NCBI RefSeq assembly: GCF_900142755.1
Contig: NZ_FRCA01000012.1
Location: forward strand, 1 to 64,000
DNA length: 64,000 nucleotides
Direction: 5' to 3'
Source: Halomonas cupida
GTDB lineage: Bacteria; Pseudomonadota; Gammaproteobacteria; Pseudomonadales; Halomonadaceae
Within the stretch, counting starts at the first letter, position 1. Each line of letters starts with the position of its first letter. Positions 7,927 to 15,904 of this stretch are shown in pieces. Position numbers and translations under genes: made by a program. The notes beneath the pieces were generated by a model. The model had not been told where the DNA came from and searched no databases. It was given only the letters and a program-made list of their open reading frames with translations.

Positions 7927-10900
7927 TCAGGACAGGCCGCCCTGATCTTCCATATCGGTGTTCAGGTTGTCGCCGTCTCCCCCGTAATCTGCGTGATTGT
8001 CCTCATCCAAACCAAAGGTGGAGGAGAACTGGCCGCGTTCCTCGGCCTTCTCGCCGGCTTCACCATTCCAATAGTTCAGGAAGTAATCTACTTCCTCGTC
8101 GCGGTAATCGAAGATACTGAGGCCGTCTGGCGCATCACGCTGGCCATAGTTGGCCATGTAGCTGTCGAGGAAGCGGAACTTGTCCAGCCCGTCTTCGGTC
8201 AAGAGGCCCTGATCGTCCAGTTGCGTCATGAATTCCTGCAGGTCCTCGCGGTAACCTTTGATTTGGTCGGTCTTCTTGATGTCGTTGATGATGTCCGGGA
8301 TGACCGTAGCGATCGCCAGCACTGCCGAAACAAGGAAGCTCGGTGCCGCGGCCGCCTTGACGAATTGGAGGCTTTTCAGCAAGCCCAGGGAAGAAGCAAC
8401 ACCTCCCGTCAAGCCGAAACCTCCCGCCGCGACCTGCAGCGCGCCCTTGGCGGTGGTGGTATCATCGCCCTTGGCGAGCCCCTTCTTGATCGTCAGCGCA
8501 CCGATGGCGATGTCAGCGGCACCTGCAAAAGTGTCTGCACCGGCGCTTGCCACCAGCAGGAACGCGGATGAGCCCTTGTGCAGCCAACTGGCCGGATTGC
8601 CGTCCGGCCCCTTGAGCCCCGGCCGGGCCTGGAATCCGTCTTCCACTGACTTGATAAGTTTCTCACCTTCCTTGTTGTCCAATTTGAACTGACTCAGCCG
8701 TTCAGTGTATTTGTCACTTTTGCTTGAGTTGTTCAGTGCTTCCTCGAAGGCCGCATGAAAATCAGCGTATTGGTTATGCGGCCCGGCAGGCGTGGTAACC
8801 GACGGGCCGCGCAGCAAATCGCCCAACGTCTTGTCCAGCCCCAGCAGCGACTGCGACGGCTTTTTCTTCATCTCGTCGATTTCGGCCTGGGTTCTCAGTT
8901 CGCGCGATTCGTCCTCGCGCGGGTCAGGACCGTTACCGTCATGCGGGACATCGCTGGCGACATACCGCTTGTCGATGTCCTCATTGAACTTGATCACGTC
9001 CTTGTTGTGTTCGCCGATGATGTGGTTCCCCAGATCAGCGAAATGCTTGCCCGCACCGATGAAGCTGACGAAATCCTTGGCGATGGCCAGTCGCTCCTCG
9101 GTCGTGTCGGCCAGCGTGCCGCCCTTGCCCGCTAGCTGATAGATCCCCGAGGCCAGCGAGACCACGCCACCCAGCGAGCCGATAACGCCCGCCTTGGTCA
9201 TCTCCTCAAAGAAGGCGCGCGCACCACCTTTTTGCAAGCCCTCGTATTTACCGCTGCCGATGATCTTCTCGACATCCTTGGTAGTGATTTCGCCGCTATG
9301 CGAGAATTTTGCCCCGATCTCGGCCATTGCCTGCGCAAATTCCTTGCTGGTCTTCTTGTCGCCGATCATCCCTTCCAGGAATTTCTGCGCCTCGGCTGCG
9401 CGGCGACCCAGGTCAAGCCCAGCCTTTTTGAGCAGCGTCAAAATCATCTTGCCCGCGTCAGCACCGGCAAGGTTCAGGTTTTCCTCGCTGATCTTGCTGG
9501 GATCAGCCATCAGAGCGTCCAGCTCCATCGTCAAGCTGTCGATCTGCATGTTCTGAGCGAACTTGGCCGCGGCTTCGGGATCGGCTGCCAGAAGTGAGGT
9601 ATAGGTCGAAGAGATGTCGTCTTCGGCCACCTGCTTCATCTCCGGGTCCTTGCTGAGATCCTGTATGTATTTCGCGTATTCCGGGCTTTCCGCCATCTTC
9701 TTCAGACCTTCGACAACCTTGTCGCCGCCTTCGACCTTACCGAGCGCGGTCTCGCGGGCTTCGGTGATGTCCTTGCTCACCGCTTCGGATTCCATCAACT
9801 CGGAGATCTGCTTATCGATCTTTTCTCCATCGATGATGTCTTCCATGTCGTGGCCGGTGACGGCACGGGTGGTGACTCCCTCGCTGATGTTCAGCGTATA
9901 CATCTGCGCACCGTTGTCGAGGAATGCGCCGGCCTTCATCGCATTGTAAAGCTTCGCACGGTCGTCATCGGCCTTGATCGAGCCGTTCTCGATGCCGGTC
10001 TTCCAGTCGGACATAACCTGCTGCCAAGCAGATTCGGTCACCGTTAGGTTATTGCCGTCGGCGTCCTTGTCCGAGGTCAGCAGCTGCGTCACATCCTGCT
10101 TGTCCATCGGCGGCAGGCCGGCATCCTCACGCGCCTTGTTGACGGCGTCGATACGTTCCTTTTCGACCGCCGCCTCATGCTTGGGGGTAATTTCGTCGGG
10201 CATCTCGCCCTTTAAGGCGTCGAAGCCGTACTTGCCGAAATCCTGCAACCGGGCCGCCTCGGTGTTGGTCTTGGCCCGACCTTCGGGATCAAAGCCGTTG
10301 ATCTTGCCATCGCTTTCCCCGCCGGTCGAATTGCCGGTGGCGTCATAAGTTTCGATATGTTTCAGAACCTGCTCTGCACGGAAAGCAGCGTCGGCGTCAT
10401 TTTCGAAATCGCCAACTTGTTCCTTCAGCATGTCTTTTACATCGGACTGGTTGCCCAGGTTCTTCAGTAGCGGGTTGTTCTCGACAATATCCCTGGCGCT
10501 GCGCTTGTCCGTTTCGGGGCGCTCCCAATGGATGCCCAGAGCTTCGGCCTTGGCACGCGCATCCTTGTCGTCGGCGGCGTTGTCGCTGTCACGGATCTTG
10601 CCTTTCAGGTTTTCGAAACCGTATTTGCCGAAGTCTTGCAGACGCCCGGCCTCAGTGCCGTGATAGGCCTCTCCGTCCTTCGAGAATCCGTTGATCTCGC
10701 CGTTCCCGATATCCTTGCTGGCAATGCGATTACCGTCCTCATCATATTGCTCGATGTGCTCCAGCACCTGCACAGCACGGTGGGCAGCATTCGGATCATT
10801 TTCGAAATCGCCAACCCGTTCTTTCAGCATCTCCTTGACGTGGCTTTGATTGCCAAGGTTCTTCAGCAATGGGTTCTTGTCGATGATGTCCCTGGCGGTA

Positions 10901-11436
10901 CTGTCGTCGCCTTCGGGCAGTTCCCATTCGATCCCCAGGGCCTCGGCTCGTTCGCGGGCCTTGGGGTCTTCAGACGCACTTTTGATATGCTGCAATTCAC
11001 CCTTGAGGTTGTCGAAACCGTATTTGCCAAAATCCTGCAGTCGCCCGGCCTCAGTGCCGTGATAAGCCTCTCCGCTATTCGAGAACCCGTTGATCTCGCC
11101 ATTGCCAATATCGTCACCTATCAGACGCTTTCCGTCACCATCGTAGCGCTCGACATGTTCCAGCACCTGCACGGCGCGGTAGGTCGCGTCGGCATCCTCG
11201 CCGATCTTGCCACCTACACGCTTTTCCAGCGACTCGCGCACGCCAGCCTGATTACCAAGGTTTTTCAGCAGCGAGCTATCGTTCAGAATTTCCTTCGCCG
11301 TACGCTTGTCGTCTTCTGGACGCTCCCAACGGATGCCGGCGTCCTTTGCCTGTTCCTTGGCCTCGTTCCAGGCTTTAGTGTTGTCGGGATCGACCGATTT
11401 AGGATCCACGGGGGCAGAGGCGGCGACTTTCGACAT
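7927..11436 (-). CDS. Large repeat-containing protein with hydrophobic C-terminal half, HrpK-like candidate effector
   Basis: The protein has 1169 residues from an ATG 9 bases after AGGA (an upstream TTG at 11454 is less likely). It has no signal peptide and no cysteine-rich or classical toxin motif. Residues 1-410 hold three repeats of about 125 residues sharing the motifs LLKNLGNQ, RAVQVLEHIE, DIGNGEINGFS and GRLQDFGKYGF. Acidic Asp/Asn turns such as YDGDGKR and YDEDGNR may bind calcium. The middle (about 430-740) is charged and helical. Hydrophobic stretches follow (GVIGSLGGVVSLASGIYQLA, SSAFLLVASAGADTFAGAAD, SFLVSAVLAIATVIPDII), and the tail is acidic. The layout recalls HrpK-type type III translocator/effector proteins and pore-forming effectors, an assignment made by impression only. 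No secretion genes are in the window. Confidence 0.6.
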   Translation of the reverse strand: MSKVAASAPVDPKSVDPDNTKAWNEAKEQAKDAGIRWERPEDDKRTAKEILNDSSLLKNLGNQAGVRESLEKRVGGKIGEDADATYRAVQVLEHVERYDGDGKRLIGDDIGNGEINGFSNSGEAYHGTEAGRLQDFGKYGFDNLKGELQHIKSASEDPKARERAEALGIEWELPEGDDSTARDIIDKNPLLKNLGNQSHVKEMLKERVGDFENDPNAAHRAVQVLEHIEQYDEDGNRIASKDIGNGEINGFSKDGEAYHGTEAGRLQDFGKYGFENLKGKIRDSDNAADDKDARAKAEALGIHWERPETDKRSARDIVENNPLLKNLGNQSDVKDMLKEQVGDFENDADAAFRAEQVLKHIETYDATGNSTGGESDGKINGFDPEGRAKTNTEAARLQDFGKYGFDALKGEMPDEITPKHEAAVEKERIDAVNKAREDAGLPPMDKQDVTQLLTSDKDADGNNLTVTESAWQQVMSDWKTGIENGSIKADDDRAKLYNAMKAGAFLDNGAQMYTLNISEGVTTRAVTGHDMEDIIDGEKIDKQISELMESEAVSKDITEARETALGKVEGGDKVVEGLKKMAESPEYAKYIQDLSKDPEMKQVAEDDISSTYTSLLAADPEAAAKFAQNMQIDSLTMELDALMADPSKISEENLNLAGADAGKMILTLLKKAGLDLGRRAAEAQKFLEGMIGDKKTSKEFAQAMAEIGAKFSHSGEITTKDVEKIIGSGKYEGLQKGGARAFFEEMTKAGVIGSLGGVVSLASGIYQLAGKGGTLADTTEERLAIAKDFVSFIGAGKHFADLGNHIIGEHNKDVIKFNEDIDKRYVASDVPHDGNGPDPREDESRELRTQAEIDEMKKKPSQSLLGLDKTLGDLLRGPSVTTPAGPHNQYADFHAAFEEALNNSSKSDKYTERLSQFKLDNKEGEKLIKSVEDGFQARPGLKGPDGNPASWLHKGSSAFLLVASAGADTFAGAADIAIGALTIKKGLAKGDDTTTAKGALQVAAGGFGLTGGVASSLGLLKSLQFVKAAAAPSFLVSAVLAIATVIPDIINDIKKTDQIKGYREDLQEFMTQLDDQGLLTEDGLDKFRFLDSYMANYGQRDAPDGLSIFDYRDEEVDYFLNYWNGEAGEKAEERGQFSSTFGLDEDNHADYGGDGDNLNTDMEDQGGLS

Positions 11437-11484
11437 GGGAATATTCCTGGACAATGAATAGTCAGCAAGGCTTCCAGCAAAAAA

Positions 11485-11945
11485 CTACGCTGACCCGATG
11501 ACAAAGCCGTGACGGCAAGTCTTTGGCAACGCCCGCTTCTTCGCCAACACCTTGCCAGAAGACTCGAACCCGCAGCCGATCCGGGCACGATTGTAGAGAT
11601 CGATCACATCGGCATTGGTCATGCGAAAGCAGCCGGAGGAAACCGCATCGCCTACGGCCTCAGGCTCGTTCGAACCATGGATCCGATAGAGAGTCTGGCC
11701 CAGATACAGTACCCGGGGACCCATTGGATGTTCCGGTCCCCAGGAACGAAGGCGGGCAGATCAGATCGACGGGCACGCATCTGCGCGGGCGGTCGCCAAT
11801 CGGGCCACTCCCGTTTGGCACTGATGATTTCGGTGCCAAACCAGCCAAAGCCCTCGGCACCAACACCGATCTCATAGCTTTGCGCAACGCCACCCGGCTC
11901 GATCAGGTAAAGTCGGCGCACTTTGGTGTCGATCGGGATTGTGCC
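11485..11945 (-). pseudogene. L,D-transpeptidase (YkuD domain), frameshifted
   Basis: The C-terminal part carries the YkuD active-site signature: LGQTLYRIHGSNEP with the conserved His and AVSSGCFRMTNADVIDLY with the catalytic SxGC(F/I)R cysteine. The N-terminal part is in another frame (VRRLYLIEPGGVAQSYEIGV, then GWFGTEIISAKREWPDW). One extra G in the four-G run (plus-strand C run 11738-11741) would join them through LPAFVPGGPEHPMG. L,D-transpeptidases cross-link peptidoglycan or anchor lipoproteins to it in the periplasm. The 5' end and any signal peptide are lost at a junction near 11950. It lies directly upstream of, and in the same direction as, the HrpK-like gene. Confidence 0.75.
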
Positions 11946-11961
11946 GGGCAGACTAACGGTT

Positions 11962-12245
11962 GTTTGTCGCCCTGCGGCTCACCACGGCGGCGCACTGGTC
12001 TTTGGTGGTGGAGAAGCCTGCCGCCAAAGTGCGCGGATGCACGCAGACCTGCATGGCATGGTGTTGACTACCGGATGCCCCCGGATCCCCCCCTATCCGG
12101 ACGCTCTGGAGGATTGCTGGCAGTCTACGGGCACGCGATCGAAGCGTACGGTGCCGATCATGTCATCCTCTGCGGGCGCTCGGCCGGCGGCAATCTCGCG
12201 ATGGCCATGAGCGGGCGCGGGACGAAGGGCTGCCTCACGGGCTGA
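11962..12245 (+). pseudogene. HSL-family alpha/beta hydrolase (esterase) fragment, frameshifted
   Basis: A plus-strand frame gives the oxyanion motif HHGGALVFGGGE followed by HADLHGMVLTTGCPRIPPYP. Another frame continues LLAVYGHAIEAYGADHVILC and the nucleophile elbow GRSAGGNLAMA, so both hallmarks of hormone-sensitive-lipase-type esterases (HGGG and GxSAGG) are visible but out of phase. The N-terminus and everything after the elbow are missing. It abuts the broken transpeptidase on one side and an IS30 relic on the other, so this is a graveyard of deletion junctions. Confidence 0.65.
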
Positions 12246-12247
12246 TC

Positions 12248-12350
12248 GAGAACAACCTGGAGACCGACAAGCTGATGTTACTGCTGGATTCCGTCGGCGG
12301 TCCTCGCCTTGAGGCCGCCTGTTGTCGTCACGGCGGCCAGGCCTCCTCTG
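12248..12350 (-). mobile_element. IS30 transposase relic (left copy)
   Basis: About 100 bases match the relic at 25740-25850 in the same orientation: both carry CCTCGCCTTGAG and, shortly after, CGTCACGGCGG. On the minus strand this reads RRGGLAAVTTTGGLKARTAD, comparable to GGLAAVTIAGDLKARTVEG in the other copy, where it leads into a recognisable IS30 catalytic segment. Only this fragment survives here, with a stop just after it. Confidence 0.55.
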
Positions 12351-12399
12351 CGATCTGCTCTCTCGTTCCTGCGTCCATCATCAGTCCGAAGCCTGCAAA

Positions 12400-12523
12400 A
12401 GAGGTCTTTTGCGTTAAACCGCTTGGGCGTGGAGGACCACGGCAAGGCCCAGCGTGGATTGATGACGCATACGAACAGCACCAAGGATGCAACCAATAGA
12501 ATCACGATACACAGACCTGACAT
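12400..12523 (-). pseudogene. Truncated small membrane protein
   Basis: A strong ribosome binding site (GAGAGGGA) precedes an ATG at 12523. The product begins MSGLCIVILLVASLVLFVCV, one transmembrane helix, followed by INPRWALPWSSTPKRFNAKD, then runs into IS30-derived sequence. The helix followed by N-P-x-W and basic residues fits small inner-membrane proteins of unknown function; the second half is missing. The region 12524-12803 upstream shows nothing further apart from the fae ribosome binding site. Confidence 0.4.
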
Positions 12524-12803
12524 CAGTTCCCTCTCTATTATGGTTTGCTTGCATCCCGCTCCTGCCAGCCAGCGCCCGGCGCTATACGACGTCCATAGCA
12601 TGATTGGAAGCGGCAAGGAGATCATGCCCCTTCTTCATGAGACATTCGTCTAATAACAAGACGACATGCCCCCATGAGTTTTCATGGTTACCCCACTCCT
12701 GAAGCACGGTGATTCACTACTCACCAGCGATAACGACCCAGTTTGAGATGGCTCGCGACTCGCCCCTATTCCACTACCAGCCAATCACCACCAGGAGATA
12801 CTA

Positions 12804-13310
12804 ATGAGCACCATGCTGATCGGTGAAGGATTCGAAGGACCCGGCGTCAACGCGGCCCATGTCAATTTGATGATGGGTCCGAAGACCGGCCCTGTCGGCC
12901 AGGCATTCGTCGGCGCCCTCGCGTCACCGAGTCAAGGTCACGCCCCGTTCATGCTGATCGTCAGACCTGGAACCCCGGTTAAGCCGATGACGGTTTACAG
13001 CAACAAGACCCCCATCGAGAGCGAGTTGCACGGCCAGGCTACTTGGGGCGCGTCTCAAGCAGGTATCGCCAAGGCCATCACCGAAGCACTGCTGGAGGGA
13101 GTGCTGCCAAGCGAAGCCGAGGACGACTGGGCTATCGTCACCGCCAATTGGGTCAATCCGGCTTGCGACGATCTTGATGCCGTGTTCGAGCACAACTATC
13201 AGGCTACCCGCACCGCCCTGCATATGGCGCTCGACCGAGCCCCCACCAGAGATAACTTGAGTGAGGCCCTTAAGCAGCTCGGCAACCCCTTCTACACACC
13301 GAGCGCCTAG
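12804..13310 (+). CDS. fae: Formaldehyde-activating enzyme (Fae) homologue
   Basis: The 168-residue protein aligns along its length with Fae, which condenses formaldehyde with tetrahydromethanopterin in methylotrophs. GEGFEGPGVNAAHVNLMMGP matches the N-terminal strand with the conserved catalytic His, followed by FMLIVRPGTPVKPMTVYSNK, GATWGASQAGIAKAITEAL-type sequence, and a C-terminal NYQATRTALHMAL resembling the Fae NYEATK helix. No H4MPT biosynthesis genes are present in the window, so the cofactor or even the substrate may differ, as suggested for Fae paralogues. A clear AGGAGA precedes the ATG. It heads a gene string with an aldo/keto reductase, an aldehyde dehydrogenase and a BCCT transporter, which hints at aldehyde handling during use of an imported methylated compound. 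Confidence 0.85.
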   Translation: MSTMLIGEGFEGPGVNAAHVNLMMGPKTGPVGQAFVGALASPSQGHAPFMLIVRPGTPVKPMTVYSNKTPIESELHGQATWGASQAGIAKAITEALLEGVLPSEAEDDWAIVTANWVNPACDDLDAVFEHNYQATRTALHMALDRAPTRDNLSEALKQLGNPFYTPSA

Positions 13311-13334
13311 GCGCCAGACACGAGAGATCCTGGC

Positions 13335-14369
13335 ATGGATTATGTAAGACTCGGCCACAGTGGCCTCAAGGTATCGCGCCTGTGCCTCGGCACCATGAAC
13401 ATGGGCACGCCTCAGTGGAAGCCCTGGATCTTCGACGAAGATCAGAGCCGCCCGCTGGTCAGTCGTGCACTCGATCACGGCATCAACTTCATCGACCTGG
13501 CGGACTTCTATTCCACAGGTGTAGGAGAGGAAGTCGTCGGTCGCCTGATCAAGAGCCTAGTGCCACGTGATGAGATCATCCTCACCACCAAGGTCGGCTA
13601 TCCGATGGGCGACGCACCCAATCAGCAAGGCCATTCGCGCAAGCATGTCATGGCCGCCATTGATGCGTCACTGGCACGCCTTGGCACCGACTTTGTCGAC
13701 TTGTATATGCTGCACTTTTTCGACAGGGAAACGCCGATGGAGGAGACACTGTCGGCACTCAACGATATCGTTCGCGCCGGCAAGGCGCGCTATATCGGAG
13801 TATCGACCATGAGCACCTGGCAGTTCGCTCGCATGCTCTGGCTGTGTGACAAGCACGGCTGGGAGCGTCCGATCAACATGCAGCTACAGCTCAATTGTGC
13901 CTATCGCGAGGAAGAACGGGAAATGGTCCCCTTCTGCCAGGATCAGGGCATCGGTGTCACCGTCTTCAGCCCCCTGGCCCGTGGCTTGCTGTCCGGCGAT
14001 AGCCAGTCAACGCGTAATCGCACCGACAATTTTACCGGTGAAATGTACGGCGACGACATCTCTATCCAGATCGCCGAGTCGGTGGGGCGCGTCGCCCGAG
14101 CACGAGGGATCACAGCCGCTCAGGTTGCCCAGGCCTGGGTGCTGGAACGCCCGGGAGTCGCCTCGATGCTGGTCGGCGTGGACAGTGCACAACAGCTCGA
14201 TACGGCCGTCAGTGCACTGAGCCTCGAGCTCGATGACGAGGAACGCCACGAACTGGGTCGCAACTACACCCCCTGCGACGTGATCCGCGACGACACTGCC
14301 GGGTGCCGTATCAGTCGTGCACCTCGTCCCGCGGCAGGACGATTCATTACACAGGAGATGGCGCTATGA
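13335..14369 (+). CDS. Aldo/keto reductase
   Basis: The 344-residue protein is an AKR (beta/alpha)8 barrel: MDYVRLGHSGLKVSRLCLGT start, catalytic Asp and Tyr in FIDLADFYSTGVGEEVVG, Lys in ILTTKVGYPMG, His in DLYMLHFFDRETPMEETL, and a C-terminal NADPH-binding segment. Such enzymes reduce aldehydes and ketones with NADPH or run in reverse on alcohols. It follows fae by 24 bases and overlaps the next gene by ATGA, so it is translated as part of the fae unit. It probably interconverts an alcohol and aldehyde in the pathway. Confidence 0.9.
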   Translation: MDYVRLGHSGLKVSRLCLGTMNMGTPQWKPWIFDEDQSRPLVSRALDHGINFIDLADFYSTGVGEEVVGRLIKSLVPRDEIILTTKVGYPMGDAPNQQGHSRKHVMAAIDASLARLGTDFVDLYMLHFFDRETPMEETLSALNDIVRAGKARYIGVSTMSTWQFARMLWLCDKHGWERPINMQLQLNCAYREEEREMVPFCQDQGIGVTVFSPLARGLLSGDSQSTRNRTDNFTGEMYGDDISIQIAESVGRVARARGITAAQVAQAWVLERPGVASMLVGVDSAQQLDTAVSALSLELDDEERHELGRNYTPCDVIRDDTAGCRISRAPRPAAGRFITQEMAL

Positions 14370-15820
14370 CGGCGATCATATTGAACGATTCCGAGTTGCT
14401 GCAGACGGGGCTCTATCTCGATGGCCAATGGCACCAACAAGGAGTTCGCTACAGCGTCTACAATCCCGCCGATGCAAGCGTCGTTGCCGACGTGGTTCGC
14501 GCGGGTCGTGACGAGTGCCAGCTTGCCATCGATTCCGCCGAGCAGGCCCTTACGACCTGGAAGACCACCACCGCCACCGAGCGTTCAGGTGTTCTCAAGC
14601 GCTGGGCACAGTTGATGCACGAGCACGTCGACGATCTTGCCCGGCTAATGACCCTTGAGCAGGGCAAACCGCTAGCCGAAGCCAAGGGTGAAGTGGCCTA
14701 CGCAGCGGGCTTTCTCGACTGGTTCGCCGAGGAAGCCAAGCGTGTTTACGGTGATGTGATTCCGACCCACAAGGCTGACGCCCGGATTCTGACGCTCAAG
14801 GAACCGATCGGCGTCGTCGCCGCTATCACGCCCTGGAATTTCCCACTGGCCATGATCACTCGCAAGGTCGGGCCGGCATTGGCCGCAGGTTGTACCGTCG
14901 TGGTCAAGCCATCCGAGGAAACACCGCTGTCAGCCAATGCTCTGGCGGTGCTGGGTGAGCGCGCTGGTGTTCCTGCCGGTGTCGTCAGCGTCGTCTCAGG
15001 CGATGCCGCCGGCATCGGTGCCGCGCTGATGAGTTCGACAGTAGTGCGCAAGCTATCGTTTACCGGCTCCACCGCCACCGGTCAATTGCTGATGCGTCAA
15101 GCCGCGGACACGGTCAAGAAGCTGTCTCTGGAGCTCGGCGGCAATGCGCCCTTCATCGTCTTCGACGATGCCGACATCGACGCTGCGGTGGAAGGTGCCA
15201 TGGCCTCGAAGTTTCGTAATACTGGGCAGACCTGTGTCTGCGTCAACCGCTTCCTGATACAGGACAGTGTATACGAGGCATTTACCCATAAACTCGCCCA
15301 GCGCGTCGCCGCACTAACCGTGGCCGACGGCTTTACCTCCGGGGCCGAGCTGGGGCCGTTGATCAACGATCGTGCTCTCGACAAGGTCGAGCTCCACGTC
15401 GCCGATGCGCGCGAGAAAGGGGGTCGGGTGCTGTGTGGCGGAGAGCGTCACTCCCTCGGTGGGACCTTCTATCAGCCCACAGTAATCGCCGATGCCCAGG
15501 CCGGTATGATGCTGGCCGGCGACGAGACCTTCGGTCCCGTCGCAGCCTGCTTTCGCTTCGAGGATGAAATCCAGGCCATGGCCCTGGCCAATGACACCAA
15601 CTACGGCTTGGCGGCGTACTTTTATGCTCGGGATATTGGCCGAGTATGGCGAGTCGCTGAAGGGCTGGAAGCAGGCATCGTCGGCATTAATGAAGGCCTG
15701 ATTTCCACCCCAGTGGCGCCTTTTGGTGGCGTGAAAGCGTCGGGGCTCGGCCGCGAGGGGTCGAAATACGGCATCGACGAATATCTGGAAATCAAGTACC
15801 TGCTGATGGGAGGCCTATAA
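14366..15820 (+). CDS. NAD(P)-dependent aldehyde dehydrogenase (succinate-semialdehyde dehydrogenase GabD-like)
   Basis: The 484-residue protein shows ALDH landmarks: AAITPWNFPLAMITRKVGPA, cofactor loop SFTGSTATGQLLM, catalytic Glu in LSLELGGNAPFIVF, catalytic Cys in NTGQTCVCVNRF and ETFGPVAACFRF. The N-A-P form of the Glu loop and overall pattern are closest to GabD-type succinate or glutarate semialdehyde dehydrogenases. The start is the ATG of the ATGA overlap with the aldo/keto reductase stop, with GGAG 9 bases before it. It would oxidise the aldehyde of the pathway to an acid. The true substrate is not determined. Confidence 0.88.
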   Translation: MTAIILNDSELLQTGLYLDGQWHQQGVRYSVYNPADASVVADVVRAGRDECQLAIDSAEQALTTWKTTTATERSGVLKRWAQLMHEHVDDLARLMTLEQGKPLAEAKGEVAYAAGFLDWFAEEAKRVYGDVIPTHKADARILTLKEPIGVVAAITPWNFPLAMITRKVGPALAAGCTVVVKPSEETPLSANALAVLGERAGVPAGVVSVVSGDAAGIGAALMSSTVVRKLSFTGSTATGQLLMRQAADTVKKLSLELGGNAPFIVFDDADIDAAVEGAMASKFRNTGQTCVCVNRFLIQDSVYEAFTHKLAQRVAALTVADGFTSGAELGPLINDRALDKVELHVADAREKGGRVLCGGERHSLGGTFYQPTVIADAQAGMMLAGDETFGPVAACFRFEDEIQAMALANDTNYGLAAYFYARDIGRVWRVAEGLEAGIVGINEGLISTPVAPFGGVKASGLGREGSKYGIDEYLEIKYLLMGGL

Positions 15821-15904
15821 CCCCTCCTGCACGCCGACGCGGAAGGATACACGTCGGGAGCCACGTCAGGTGGCGCCCGACGTCCTTCCGCCAACCCCAC
15901 CGTG

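Noticed and set aside
10528..11457. 309-codon plus-strand ORF opposite the repeat protein
   Set aside because: It repeats because the minus-strand gene repeats; it has no ribosome binding site or family motifs.
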